This document shows, in pieces, positions 1 through 8,529 of a stretch of DNA of 64,000 nt. The notes beneath the pieces were generated by a model, which saw nothing but the letters and a program-made list of their open reading frames with translations, was not told the origin of the DNA and made no database searches. Positions within the stretch are counted from its first letter, which is position 1, and each line of letters opens with the position of its first letter. A program made the translations under genes and the position numbers. The DNA is from Streptomyces sp. NBC_00510 (GTDB taxonomy: Bacteria > Actinomycetota > Actinomycetes > Streptomycetales > Streptomycetaceae). The DNA is taken from contig CP107851.1 in the NCBI GenBank assembly GCA_036013505.1, positions 2,666,001 to 2,730,000 of the forward strand, written 5' to 3'.

Positions 1-72
1 CCCTGACTCGGGGTCGAACGATAATCCGGTGCAGACCTCTGGACACCGGGTCGTCCATGCGGGATAAACGTC

Positions 73-100
73 TGCATACAGTATTCGTCGCCTGTATGCA
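73..100. promoter_or_regulatory. Operator upstream of frc
   Basis: A perfect 9-bp inverted repeat, TGCATACAG (73-81) and CTGTATGCA (92-100), brackets ACAGTATTCGTC (78-89). That 12-mer recurs exactly as one arm of the palindrome in front of fdhD at 8374-8399. The form resembles sites of FCD-type GntR regulators, and such a regulator lies at 4864-5544. The assignment to that regulator is inference. Confidence 0.55.
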
Positions 101-172
101 ATGTACAGACCGCGGGGTGGAATCCCGCGTTCGGCCCGCTCGCCGGCCCCCCGACCGGAAGGAACCTTGGTT

Positions 173-1402
173 GTGACGAAGGCTTTGGAGGGTGTGCGCG
201 TCCTGGATATGACGCATGTGCAGTCGGGTCCGTCGGCGACGCAGTTGTTGGCGTGGCTGGGTGCGGACGTGGTGAAGCTGGAGGCTCCGGGTGGTGACAT
301 CACGCGGCGTCAGTTGCGGGATGTGCCGGGGGTGGACAGCTTGTACTTCACGATGCTGAACGCGAACAAGCGGAGCATCACGCTGAACACCAAGACCCCG
401 CGCGGGCGGGAGATCCTGACCGAGCTGATCGCGCGCAGTGATGTGATGGTGGAGAACTTCGGGCCGGGTGCGGTGGACCGGATGGGGTTCACCTGGGAGC
501 GGATCCAGGAGATCAACCCGCGGATCGTGTACGCCTCCATCAAGGGCTTCGGGGAAGGCCCGTACACCGCCTACAAGGCCTACGAGGTGGTCGCGCAGGC
601 GATGGGCGGGTCGATGGCCACGACCGGCTTCGAGGGCGGTCCGCCCATGGCCACCGGCGCCCAGATCGGCGACTCGGGCACCGGGGTGCACGCGGTGGCC
701 GGGATCCTGGCCGCCCTCTACCAGCGCACCCACACCGGCCGCGGACAACGCGTCCAGGTCGCCATGCAGCACGCGGTGCTCAACCTGTGCCGCGTCAAAC
801 TCCGCGACCAGCAACGCCTGGCCCACGGACCGCTGGCGGAGTACCCCAACGAGGACTTCACCGACGAAGTCCCGCGTTCGGGCAACGCCTCCGGCGGCGG
901 ACAGCCCGGCTGGGCGGTCAAATGCGCCCCCGGCGGCCCCAACGACTACGTCTACGTCATCGTGCAGCCCGTCGGCTGGCAACCCCTGGCCGAACTCATC
1001 GGCCACCCCGAACTGGCCACCGACCCCGAATGGGCCACCCCCGAAGCCCGGCTGCCGAAACTCGCCAAAATGTTCCAGCTCATCGAGGAATGGACCACCA
1101 CCCTGCCCAAATGGCAGGTCCTGGAAGAGCTCAACACCCACAACATCCCGTGCGGGCCCATCCTGTCCACCAAGGAGATCATCGACGACGCCAGCCTCAA
1201 GGCCAACGACATCGTCGTCGAAGTCGACCACCCCGAACGCGGCACCTACACCACCGTCGGCAACCCCCTCAAACTCTCCGACTCACCCACCACCATCCAC
1301 CGCTCACCCCTCCTCGGCGAACACAACCACGACATCTACACCACCGAACTCGGTCTCTCCGCCGAGGAGCTGGGCGCGTTGCGGACCGGCGGGGTGATCT
1401 GA
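173..1402 (+). CDS. frc: Formyl-CoA:oxalate CoA-transferase
   Basis: CoA-transferase family III enzyme of 409 residues that moves CoA from formyl-CoA to oxalate, making oxalyl-CoA and formate in oxalate breakdown. The frame shows the family N-terminus ([19 protein letters not shown]), the [14 protein letters not shown] segment and [10 protein letters not shown], whose Asp167 matches the catalytic aspartate of characterised formyl-CoA transferases. The GTG at 173 is chosen because GGAAGG ends 10 bases before it and the protein then starts with the conserved [10 protein letters not shown]; the ATG at 101 would add an unconserved extension. The next gene is an OxlT-like antiporter, which supports the oxalate role. 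Oxalyl-CoA decarboxylase, the usual partner, is not in the window. Confidence 0.93.
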   Translation: MTKALEGVRVLDMTHVQSGPSATQLLAWLGADVVKLEAPGGDITRRQLRDVPGVDSLYFTMLNANKRSITLNTKTPRGREILTELIARSDVMVENFGPGAVDRMGFTWERIQEINPRIVYASIKGFGEGPYTAYKAYEVVAQAMGGSMATTGFEGGPPMATGAQIGDSGTGVHAVAGILAALYQRTHTGRGQRVQVAMQHAVLNLCRVKLRDQQRLAHGPLAEYPNEDFTDEVPRSGNASGGGQPGWAVKCAPGGPNDYVYVIVQPVGWQPLAELIGHPELATDPEWATPEARLPKLAKMFQLIEEWTTTLPKWQVLEELNTHNIPCGPILSTKEIIDDASLKANDIVVEVDHPERGTYTTVGNPLKLSDSPTTIHRSPLLGEHNHDIYTTELGLSAEELGALRTGGVI

Positions 1403-1593
1403 CCGATGGCGGACGCCGGGCGGCGCGAGGACGTACGGTCGCACACCACAGAGCAGCCGGTGGCGGTGCTGGGCACCGTCCACCGGTGGGCCGGGGCAGC
1501 GGGGCTGCCCTGACCCGACGCACCACCCGTGACGGGGCCGGGCGCGCGTGAACCGCGCGGACCGGGCCCGCCGCGCAGCACGAAAAGAGCACG

Positions 1594-1641
1594 GGGGCCG
1601 GCACGGGTCGGTCTCCACGGAGACCGACCCGTGCCGGCCCC
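1594..1641. terminator. Perfect 22-bp stem-loop between frc and the antiporter gene
   Basis: The left arm (1594-1615) and right arm (1620-1641) are exact reverse complements with a CACG loop. There is no T-tract. It lies 192 bases after frc and 44 bases before the antiporter start, so it may end frc transcription, stabilise the mRNA 5' end of the antiporter, or attenuate read-through. Confidence 0.75.
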
Positions 1642-1685
1642 AGGTCCAGGGGGCGCTGGCCAGACTCTTTCGAGGCAGGGGAATC

Positions 1686-3086
1686 ATGACAATGGCGTCA
1701 ACGACATCGACGTCCCAACGACCCGTCACCTATCGAGAGGTGACCGACCACAACGGCCGGGTGTTCCGCGTCGGCGAGACCGACATGGACATCATGGGCC
1801 GGAAGCGCAAGTGGATGGTCATCCTGCCGTGGGTAGGCATGATGGGCATCAGCTCGGCGGAGTACGCGTTCGCGTCCGCCGAGGACACGCTCCACACCGC
1901 ACATGCGTGGAGCAGCCTGCACATCTTCTGGATGCTCGGGGTCTGGGTGTTCTTCCAGGCCGCGGTGGCCTTCCCGGCGGGCAAGCTCCGCGAGTCGGGG
2001 AAGCTGCCCGCGCGCTGGGCGATGATGTGCGGCGCCCTGGGCACCTTCCTGGGCTACCTGTCGCTGGCGTACGCACCGCACGTGGTCGTCGCGTACATCG
2101 GCTTCGGCATGTTCAGCGGCATGGGCGCCGGCATGGTCTACGCGACCTGCGTCAACATGGTCGGCAAGTGGTACCCGGAACGGAAGGGGGGCAAGACGGG
2201 CTTCGTCAACGGCGGCTTCGCCTACGGCTCGGTGCCGTTCGTCTTCCTCTTCACCGGCTACATGAACCTCACCAACTTCCGCTGGGTGCTGGTCTCGGTC
2301 GGCATCTTCCTCGCGGCGACCGTCGCGGTGGCGGGGTACTTCTTCAAGGACCCGCCGAAGAACTGGTGGCCGGCCGACGTCGACCCGCTGAAGGTGCCCG
2401 ACGACCCGCGGGCCCGGCGTGCCATGGAGAAGAACCCGCCCGCCGTCCGGCAGTACACCCCCGCCGAGGCGTGGCGGACCGGCCGGGTGGCGCTGATGTG
2501 GTTCTGCCTGCTGTGCACCTCGGGCGTGAACATCTTCGGCATCGCCTTCCAGGTCGACATCGGTGAGGAGGCGGGCTTCGCCGGCGGGATCGTGGCCACG
2601 GCCATGTCCCTGAAGGCGATCGTCAACGGCACGGGCCGCGGCGTCATCGGCTGGCTGTCCGACCGCTACGGGCGCAAGCAGTGCCTGATCTTCGTCTGCT
2701 TCGTCCTCGGCCTCGCGCAGTACGGCATCCTGTGGTCGGCGGACATCAAGAACCTACCGCTGTTCCTGATCTTCTCGTCCATCTCCGGGTTCGGCGGCGG
2801 CGCGATCTTCCCGATGTTCGCGGCGATGACGGCCGACTACTTCGGTGAGAACAACAACGCGTCCAACTACGGCCTGGTCTACAGCTCCAAGCTGGTCTCG
2901 GGTCTGCTCGGCTCCGGCATGGGTGCCTTCGTCGTCAGCCACTGGGGCCACAGCGGGGCGTTCACCCTCGCGGGTTCGATCTCGCTGTTCGCCGGCTTCG
3001 TCGCGCTCTTCCTCACCCCGCCGGGACGTCCGAGGAAGAAGGACATCAAGCCCAATCCGCAGCCCATCAGCAGGGAGGCGATCTGA
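1686..3086 (+). CDS. OxlT-like MFS transporter (oxalate:formate antiporter family)
   Basis: Major facilitator protein of 466 residues with about 12 hydrophobic segments. The frame contains the paired loop motifs of the OxlT group (for example GKWYPERKGGKTG and the GWLSDRYGRK loop between the two halves). Family members exchange oxalate for formate or carry other monocarboxylates. The start ATG 1686 has AGGGGA 3 to 8 bases upstream; the open frame extends further 5' but into the hairpin at 1594-1641. Its place next to frc suggests import of oxalate coupled to formate export. Substrate is inferred from family and context only. Confidence 0.85.
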   Translation: MTMASTTSTSQRPVTYREVTDHNGRVFRVGETDMDIMGRKRKWMVILPWVGMMGISSAEYAFASAEDTLHTAHAWSSLHIFWMLGVWVFFQAAVAFPAGKLRESGKLPARWAMMCGALGTFLGYLSLAYAPHVVVAYIGFGMFSGMGAGMVYATCVNMVGKWYPERKGGKTGFVNGGFAYGSVPFVFLFTGYMNLTNFRWVLVSVGIFLAATVAVAGYFFKDPPKNWWPADVDPLKVPDDPRARRAMEKNPPAVRQYTPAEAWRTGRVALMWFCLLCTSGVNIFGIAFQVDIGEEAGFAGGIVATAMSLKAIVNGTGRGVIGWLSDRYGRKQCLIFVCFVLGLAQYGILWSADIKNLPLFLIFSSISGFGGGAIFPMFAAMTADYFGENNNASNYGLVYSSKLVSGLLGSGMGAFVVSHWGHSGAFTLAGSISLFAGFVALFLTPPGRPRKKDIKPNPQPISREAI

Positions 3087-3211
3087 CGTGACCGCCGGAG
3101 AGCACCCGGGGCTCCGGCACGGCACCTCGTGCCCGACGACCGGGTGTTCCTCCCGTCCGCCGCGGCGTCCCCGGACCACCCCCGTGTCCTAGGGAGACGG
3201 TGCCGGCATGA

Positions 3212-3251
3212 CGTGGGCCTCAGCCGTGGGACGCCACGGCTGAGGCCCACG
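3212..3251. terminator. Bidirectional terminator, 18-bp perfect stem
   Basis: Arms 3212-3229 and 3234-3251 are exact reverse complements around a GACG loop. It sits between the convergent antiporter and chorismate mutase genes, the expected place for a shared terminator. Confidence 0.85.
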
Positions 3252-3261
3252 CGGCCGTCCG

Positions 3262-3579
3262 TCAGCCCGAGCGGTCGGCGGCGATGGCCTTGTGGTGCCG
3301 GATGACCTCTTCGACGATGAACTTCAGGAACTTCTCCGCGAAGGCCGGGTCGAGGTGAGCCTCCTCGGCCATCCGGCGCAGCCGGGCGATCTGCTCCGCC
3401 TCGCGCCCGGGATCGGCGGGCGGCATGTTGTGCGCCGCCTTCAGCTCACCCACCTGTTGCGTGGCCTTGAAGCGTTCCGCGAGGAGGTGCACCAGGGCCG
3501 CGTCCAGGTTGTCGATGCTGCCGCGCAGGTGGCGCAGCCGCTCCAGGGCGGCCGTGTCGTCCGCGTGTCCGTCGTCCAT
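3262..3579 (-). CDS. Chorismate mutase, AroQ type
   Basis: Small all-helical protein of 105 residues. It matches the AroQ fold, which converts chorismate to prephenate for phenylalanine and tyrosine synthesis: a first helix with LRxxIDxLDxALVxLLAERF, then KAxxxxPxxDPxREAEQIARL, then a C-terminal helix with EKFLKFIVEEVIRHHK. The length fits a free-standing monofunctional mutase without signal peptide, so it is cytoplasmic. TAGGCT lies exactly six bases before the ATG on the minus strand, so the message is probably leaderless. It lies 28 bases downstream of the LysE-type gene on the same strand. Confidence 0.88.
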   Translation of the reverse strand: MDDGHADDTAALERLRHLRGSIDNLDAALVHLLAERFKATQQVGELKAAHNMPPADPGREAEQIARLRRMAEEAHLDPAFAEKFLKFIVEEVIRHHKAIAADRSG

Positions 3580-3607
3580 CCGCCCAGCCTAACCAGCGGG
3601 ACGCCGA

Positions 3608-4246
3608 TCAGTCGGTACGTCCCGTCGCGGCGACGGTGACGCCGAGGCCGATCATCGCGAGGCCGCCCGCACCGCCGACCAGCGACAGGCGGCGCGGGGA
3701 ACGGGCGAACCACGAACGGGCCGCGGCGGCGACGAGGCCCATGGTGCTGTCCGAGACGAGGGCGATCGCGTTGAAGACCAGGCCGAGCAGCAGCATCTGC
3801 ACGGTGACGTGACCGGCCGGGCGGTCGACGAACTGCGGCAGCACCGCCGCGTAGAAGACCATCGTCTTGGGGTTCGAGACCCCGACCACGAAGCCCTCGC
3901 CGAGCGTGCGCAGCGCGCCGCGCGCCGCCCCCGCGTCCCCGGACACCATGGCCAGGGCCCCGCGGTGCCGCAGCGCCTTGACCCCCAGGTACACCAGGTA
4001 GGCGGCGCCGGCGAGCTTGAGGGCCGCGAACAGCAGCGCCGAGCGCTCCACCACGGGGCCGACGCCGAGGGCGACCGCGACCACCAGGACGTACGAGCCG
4101 AGCGTGTTGCCGGCGACGGAGGTCAGCGCGACACGACGCCCGTGGGCGAGCGCGCGGCCGATGACGAAGAGGACGCTGGGGCCGGGGATCAGCACGAGCA
4201 CCAGCGATACCAGGGCGAATGCCGCGAGTCGGTCGATGGACACCAT
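3608..4246 (-). CDS. LysE/RhtB family exporter
   Basis: Inner membrane protein of 212 residues with about six hydrophobic segments. The N-terminal LIPGPSVLFVIGRALAHGRR matches the PGP motif region of the LysE/RhtB exporters, and GVSNPKTMVFYAAVLPQFV is the second family signature. These proteins export amino acids or their analogues; the substrate cannot be read here. TACCCT stands exactly six bases before the ATG, suggesting a leaderless transcript. It is followed closely by chorismate mutase, but that gene has its own likely promoter. Confidence 0.88.
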   Translation of the reverse strand: MVSIDRLAAFALVSLVLVLIPGPSVLFVIGRALAHGRRVALTSVAGNTLGSYVLVVAVALGVGPVVERSALLFAALKLAGAAYLVYLGVKALRHRGALAMVSGDAGAARGALRTLGEGFVVGVSNPKTMVFYAAVLPQFVDRPAGHVTVQMLLLGLVFNAIALVSDSTMGLVAAAARSWFARSPRRLSLVGGAGGLAMIGLGVTVAATGRTD

Positions 4247-4318
4247 GCCCGGAGGGTAATCGGGTATATCTTCCGGCGCACCGCATTAAGCGCGGGGTCT
4301 AAGGAGGCGGGATCGATC

Positions 4319-4834
4319 ATGGGTGAGCCGCAGGGCGAGCAGCTGGAGGCCGTACGGGCCCGGCGGGAGGAATTGCGCGGGAGGTACCTGCGGGAACCGG
4401 CGGAACGACCGGCGACGCGGGCGGCGGGGGTGCACCACGTCGCGTTCATCTGCCGCGACGTCGAGGAGACCGTCCGCTTCTACCAGGAGTTCCTGGGCTT
4501 CCCGTTGGTGGAGCTGGTGGAGAACCGGGACTACGCGGGCTCCAGCCACTTCTTCTTCGACATCGGCCACGACAACCTGCTGGGGTTCTTCGACTTCCCC
4601 GGCCACGAGCACCCCGAGCAGCACGAGACGATCGGCGGACTGCAGCACCTGGCGCTGTCGGTGACCGGCGAGCAGTTCACCGAGGCGAAACGCCGGCTGG
4701 ACGAGGCCGAGGTGGAGTACCTCGGGCCGGACCGGGGCGTGGAGGACAGCCTCTACATCCGCGATCCCAACGGGGTCAACGTGGAGCTGTACCGCGAGGA
4801 CCTCGGCCACTTCGACGGCAAGCCGCTGCTCTGA
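4319..4834 (+). CDS. VOC (glyoxalase/dioxygenase) family protein
   Basis: Protein of 171 residues with one vicinal-oxygen-chelate module. Paired beta-alpha-beta halves carry GVHHVAFICRDVEETVRFYQEFLG and GGLQHLALSVTGE, then DPNGVNVELY. The two histidines and the glutamate in NVELY are in the places used for metal binding in the superfamily. The first 35 residues are charged and lie outside the domain. AAGGAGG at 4301-4307 fixes the start. Substrate unknown; it sits between the oxalate genes and the GntR regulator but shares no visible operator with them. Confidence 0.85.
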   Translation: MGEPQGEQLEAVRARREELRGRYLREPAERPATRAAGVHHVAFICRDVEETVRFYQEFLGFPLVELVENRDYAGSSHFFFDIGHDNLLGFFDFPGHEHPEQHETIGGLQHLALSVTGEQFTEAKRRLDEAEVEYLGPDRGVEDSLYIRDPNGVNVELYREDLGHFDGKPLL

Positions 4835-4863
4835 GCCCGCGGGGCCGGCGGGGCGGGGCGGGG

Positions 4864-5544
4864 TCAGTCCTCGTGGGAGCGCTGGTGGTACGAGGTCCTG
4901 GTGTGCTCGGTGTGGGCGCGCATGACCTGCTGGGCGCGATCCCCGTCGCGGTCGGCGATCGCCGCGATCAGCTCGCGGTGCTCGACCCACGACTGCATGC
5001 CGCGCTGCCGGGCCACCGGGGTGTAGTACCAGCGCACGCGCCGCTCGACCTGCCGGGCGAGTTCGGCGAGCACCGCGTTCCCGGCCAGTTCCATGACGCA
5101 GGCGTGGAGGGCGGCGTTCGCCGCGACGACCGCGTCGACGTCGTCGGCGGCGACGGCCGCCTCGCCCGTCCCGCACAGCTCGTCCAGCCGCTCCAGGCCC
5201 TTGGAGGTGGCGTTGGCCGCGGCGAGGCGGGCGGCCTCCGTCTCCAGCAGGGCGCGGACGACCAGGAGTTGGTCGGCCTCTTCGTCGGTGGGCTCGTGGA
5301 CGAAGGCCCCCTGGGCCGGGCGCAGGTCCACCCACCCCTCGGTGTTGAGCCGTTGCAGGGCCTCGCGCACCGGTTGGCGGGAGACCCCGAGGTGGCCGGC
5401 GAGTTCGGTCTCCACCAGGTGCTGGCCGGGGGTGAGCGAGCGGGTGATGATCAGCTCGAGCAGCGCTTCGTACACCTGCTCACGCAGGGGTCCCGGACGC
5501 TGGAGCTTGGGCACGGATCCCTGCGACAGCCCGCTGGACAGCAT
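4864..5544 (-). CDS. GntR family regulator with FCD domain
   Basis: DNA-binding protein of 226 residues. Residues about 18-80 form the winged helix (VYEALLELIITRSLTPGQHLVETELAGHLGVSRQPVREAL is the recognisable stretch). Residues about 95-215 form the helical FCD effector domain, with histidines in the places that usually hold a metal. FCD regulators respond to small organic acids. Its place between frc and fdhD makes it the best candidate to bind the shared sites at 73-100 and 8374-8399. The intergenic DNA before it has a direct repeat GTCTAC-A-GTCTAC at 5581-5593 that could be an autoregulatory site. Confidence 0.9.
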   Translation of the reverse strand: MLSSGLSQGSVPKLQRPGPLREQVYEALLELIITRSLTPGQHLVETELAGHLGVSRQPVREALQRLNTEGWVDLRPAQGAFVHEPTDEEADQLLVVRALLETEAARLAAANATSKGLERLDELCGTGEAAVAADDVDAVVAANAALHACVMELAGNAVLAELARQVERRVRWYYTPVARQRGMQSWVEHRELIAAIADRDGDRAQQVMRAHTEHTRTSYHQRSHED

Positions 5545-5663
5545 CGAGGCCCCAACCTTTCCCGGGGATGATTGGCTTTCGTCTACAGTCTACGCGCGCA
5601 GGGCCCCGGCGCGGACACCGCACCCAAGCGTGACGCGCTTCACACCGGCGGCGCGGCGCCCCG

Positions 5664-6605
5664 CTATGCGGCGCCGGTGAGCTGGGAGGTCTTCAGGACG
5701 ACCAGGGTCACCAGCACCAGCAGCACCACGGCCATCCCGGCCGCCTGCCACAAGCCGCGGTGCCTGCGGGGCGCGTGGGCCAGGACGAGGCCGACCGCGC
5801 CTCCGGTGAGCAGGCCGCCGAGGTGGCCCTGCCAGGAGGTCACGGCGGCGGAGACCGCCATCCAGACGAGCAGGCCGATGAGGAGCTGACGCCCGCCGAC
5901 CGGGTCGTGGTGGAGGCGCTTGCCGAGGACGAAGTAGGCCGCACCCAGGCCGAAGATCGCGCCGGAGGCGCCGACGGCGCCGGTGTGCGGGGCGATCAGG
6001 TACACCAGCACGGAACCGCCGAGGGCGGAGAGCAGGTAGAGCCCGACGAAGCGGATCCGGCCCAGCTGGGCCTCGACGGCCGGGCCGAGGGTCCACAGCG
6101 AGTACATGTTGAGGAGGATGTGCAGGATCCCGAAGGTGCCCTGGCCCGGCGGCTGGTGGAGGAAGGCCGAGGTGATCAGCCGGTACCACTCGCCGTGCGC
6201 GATGCCGACGGCCTCGAAGCCGGGGTACGCCGAGCCGTCGTACACGTACGCCGCGCCGTCGGGGCCCAGCAGCCCCTGCCCCAGGGCACCGAAACGCGCG
6301 ACGAGGTCGGAGCGCACCAGTTCGCCGAGGTAGGCGACGACGTTCAGGGCGATCAGGATCTGCGTCACCACCGGCGCGCCCGAGGTCGCCACGCGGCCGC
6401 CGAAGACGGTGCGCGCCTCGCGGACGCTCCTGCCGCCCTCCTTCACGCACTCCGGGCAGTGGTGTCCGACCGCCGCCTCGCGCATGCAGTCGGGGCAGAT
6501 GGAGCGGTCGCAGCGGGTGCAGCGCACGTACGTCTCGCGCTTGGGGTGCCGGTAGCAGGTGGTGACCGGCGGCTCGGTGCCCTGGTCGGTGTCCGTGGTG
6601 CTCAC
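5664..6605 (-). CDS. Rhomboid family intramembrane serine protease with N-terminal zinc ribbon
   Basis: Membrane protein of 313 residues. An N-terminal cysteine-rich stretch (CYRHPKRETYVRCTRC, then ICPDCM and HHCPEC) looks like a B-box-type zinc module common in actinobacterial rhomboids. The rhomboid domain follows with HILLNMYSLWTLGP, GAVGASGAIFGL (catalytic Ser214) and WQGHLGGLLTG (catalytic His261), so both catalytic residues are present. Family members cleave within or beside membrane helices. The GTG at 6605 is chosen; an in-frame ATG further upstream would add an arginine-rich tail without conservation. Substrate unknown. Confidence 0.9.
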   Translation of the reverse strand: MSTTDTDQGTEPPVTTCYRHPKRETYVRCTRCDRSICPDCMREAAVGHHCPECVKEGGRSVREARTVFGGRVATSGAPVVTQILIALNVVAYLGELVRSDLVARFGALGQGLLGPDGAAYVYDGSAYPGFEAVGIAHGEWYRLITSAFLHQPPGQGTFGILHILLNMYSLWTLGPAVEAQLGRIRFVGLYLLSALGGSVLVYLIAPHTGAVGASGAIFGLGAAYFVLGKRLHHDPVGGRQLLIGLLVWMAVSAAVTSWQGHLGGLLTGGAVGLVLAHAPRRHRGLWQAAGMAVVLLVLVTLVVLKTSQLTGAA

Positions 6606-6677
6606 GAGTGCGAGGCCCCCCATGCGGCGTACGGGACGTTGGAGTCGCACGTTTGTACCCACCCCGGGCACAGGGCG

Positions 6678-7322
6678 TCAAACCACTCCGCTCTGCGCCT
6701 CCATGCGCAGACCGGAGGCCCGGTCGGCGAGGACGACGGTGACCACGGTGAGGTCGGCGGCGTCGTTGCCGCCGGGACGCATGGAGATGAGGTCGGCCAT
6801 GGTGACTCCCGGGCAGATGGCACCGTCCGGCAGTTCGACGACGAGCCGGACGGAGTCGTCCCCCGTCACGCGGACGGTGCCGGTCGCGGGAGGGGCCTGG
6901 CCGGCCTCGTACATCTCCTCGTCGATCCGGGCGGTGAGGCCGCGGGCACCGGCGAGGAGGCCGCCGCCGCGCCCGGCGTGCACCTGCACCGTGACCGCGC
7001 CGGCCAGCGGGGTCCGCAGCGTGAGCGGGCGCCGGTCCGGTCCCGGCGAGACGGTGAGGCGCACCTTGAAGGTCGGCCTGCCCTTCATCCGGGGCAGGTT
7101 GTCCGCGCCGTAGCTCCCGATGACCATGTCGCGTGACACGCCGGGCTCGCCGACCTGCCGCGCGGCGCCCTTGCCGCACTCCCCCGGCCGGGAGACCGCC
7201 GCCGCCTCCCGTCGCGGGCCGTTCCCCCAGGCCAGTTGGGCGACCAGCAGGGCCGCGGCGGCCAGCGGGACGCCGATGCGCCACCACGTCCCCCGACTCA
7301 CAGAGAACGGGTCCCCGGCCAC
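6678..7322 (-). CDS. Membrane-anchored protein of unknown function
   Basis: Protein of 214 residues that I do not recognise. One hydrophobic segment at about residues 14-32 (IGVPLAAAALLVAQLAW) is followed by a long extracytoplasmic part rich in beta-type alternation. It carries single cysteines in RPGECGKG and GAICPGV that could pair. GAGGAGG lies upstream of the GTG start. It is followed by the rhomboid gene on the same strand with a gap of about 70 bases, so the two may be co-transcribed, and a membrane protein beside a membrane protease is a possible substrate or partner. That link is conjecture. Confidence 0.75.
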   Translation of the reverse strand: MAGDPFSVSRGTWWRIGVPLAAAALLVAQLAWGNGPRREAAAVSRPGECGKGAARQVGEPGVSRDMVIGSYGADNLPRMKGRPTFKVRLTVSPGPDRRPLTLRTPLAGAVTVQVHAGRGGGLLAGARGLTARIDEEMYEAGQAPPATGTVRVTGDDSVRLVVELPDGAICPGVTMADLISMRPGGNDAADLTVVTVVLADRASGLRMEAQSGVV

Positions 7323-7411
7323 CGCACACCTCCTCGCCCGGCCGCGTCCGTCCGCGTCCGTCGTACGCCGATGCTATTCCGCGGCTCCGGGCAGTCCCCT
7401 ACCGTGATGCC

Positions 7412-8293
7412 GTGACGAGCGACTCATCCGCCGCGGGGATACCGGAGTTGGTCCTGCGAGGGGGCGGCGCGACCGCCCGTCTGCGTACCGGCGAGGTGCT
7501 GCTGGACGAGGGGACGGAGCGGCGGCGCATCCCACCGGCCGCGATCGAGGAGGTCCGTGCGGCCGGGCGGCACGGCCGGACGGTGGAGATCGTCCTCACC
7601 GCGGCGCGAGGGCCCGCGAGGGTCCACGCGGTGACGCACCACAGCGCCGAGGCGGTCGCGGCCTTCGCCGCCGCCGTCAACTCCGTGCTCCCGCCCCGCG
7701 ACGCCGACGAGCCGCGGGAGGACGGCGGCACGCTGGTCGAGGTCCTGTCCGTGCCGCCCCCCGCGAAGGACGGGGCGAAGCCGGACGACGGGGCGCCGGA
7801 CGGCTTCTGGAGCTACGCCCCGTGGGTCGGCGCTGCCCTGGCCTACCTCGCCGTGCTGGTCTGGCTGGCCGTCACCGCGGACGGCGCGGCCGTGGCGAAG
7901 TGGGCGCTGAGCCCCGGTCCCCTGCTGGCCGCCGGGGGCTTGCTCCACGCGGCATGGGTGTCCGCGCGGGACGCACGGATCCTGCGCCGGCGCGGCATCA
8001 CGGTGGTCGGCACCTTCGACCGCAGGCAGCGGCACGGCGACCGCGAACCCGTCTACCGTTTCACCGACCTCGACGGCGTGACCCGGGAGCACTTCGGCGA
8101 GGCCGACGACGTGGACGGCGACCCGCTGCGGGGGGAGATCACCTACGACCCGCGCAACCCGGAGCTGACGACGCGCGCGTGGTCCGAGCCCGCGGGGCTG
8201 GCGGTCTTCATGTGCGTCTTCGGGCTCTCGCTGTTCGCCATGGGGCTCTACCTCGCCGTCGGCGCTTTCGTGGACCTGCCCTTCTCCCTTTGA
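7412..8293 (+). CDS. DUF3592-type membrane protein
   Basis: Protein of 293 residues. The first 130 residues look like a cytoplasmic domain. Two hydrophobic segments follow (about 137-180), then a soluble part with GITVVGTFDRRQ, YRFTDLDGVTREHF and the GEITYDPRNPEL stretch typical of DUF3592 proteins, then a last membrane helix. TACCGT lies exactly six bases before the GTG start, so the message is probably leaderless. It is divergent from the membrane-anchored gene at 6678-7322. Function unknown. Confidence 0.8.
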   Translation: MTSDSSAAGIPELVLRGGGATARLRTGEVLLDEGTERRRIPPAAIEEVRAAGRHGRTVEIVLTAARGPARVHAVTHHSAEAVAAFAAAVNSVLPPRDADEPREDGGTLVEVLSVPPPAKDGAKPDDGAPDGFWSYAPWVGAALAYLAVLVWLAVTADGAAVAKWALSPGPLLAAGGLLHAAWVSARDARILRRRGITVVGTFDRRQRHGDREPVYRFTDLDGVTREHFGEADDVDGDPLRGEITYDPRNPELTTRAWSEPAGLAVFMCVFGLSLFAMGLYLAVGAFVDLPFSL

Positions 8294-8360
8294 ACTCCCC
8301 TCCGCCGGAACGGAACTTCCCTCCGCCGTAACGCCGGGCCGGGACCGCTTTTACGACCCC

Positions 8361-8399
8361 TTGACCTCATGGAGACGAATACTGTACACAGTATTCGTC
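8361..8399 (+). promoter_or_regulatory. fdhD promoter region with GntR-like operator
   Basis: A 26-bp palindrome at 8374-8399 has perfect 12-base arms, GACGAATACTGT and ACAGTATTCGTC, around a central AC. TTGACC at 8361-8366 is a plausible -35 box, 18 bases before TACACA, so the operator would cover the -10 region and act by repression. The right arm is identical to 78-89 in front of frc. Confidence 0.65.
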
Positions 8400-8529
8400 C
8401 GGGGCTGAGAACCCAGGGCCGGCGGACTCGTCGAGGTGATCTCGCCGCACGACGGCGCGGTCGCCGTGGCAACCTCTGTATCAAGGGCCGATGCGGCTTC
8501 CAGCACGTACAGAACCGGGACTGATCGAC

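Noticed and set aside
3088..3192. A 34-codon frame starting GTG directly after the antiporter stop
   Set aside because: No ribosome binding site, Arg/Pro-rich product, and it runs into the bidirectional terminator region.
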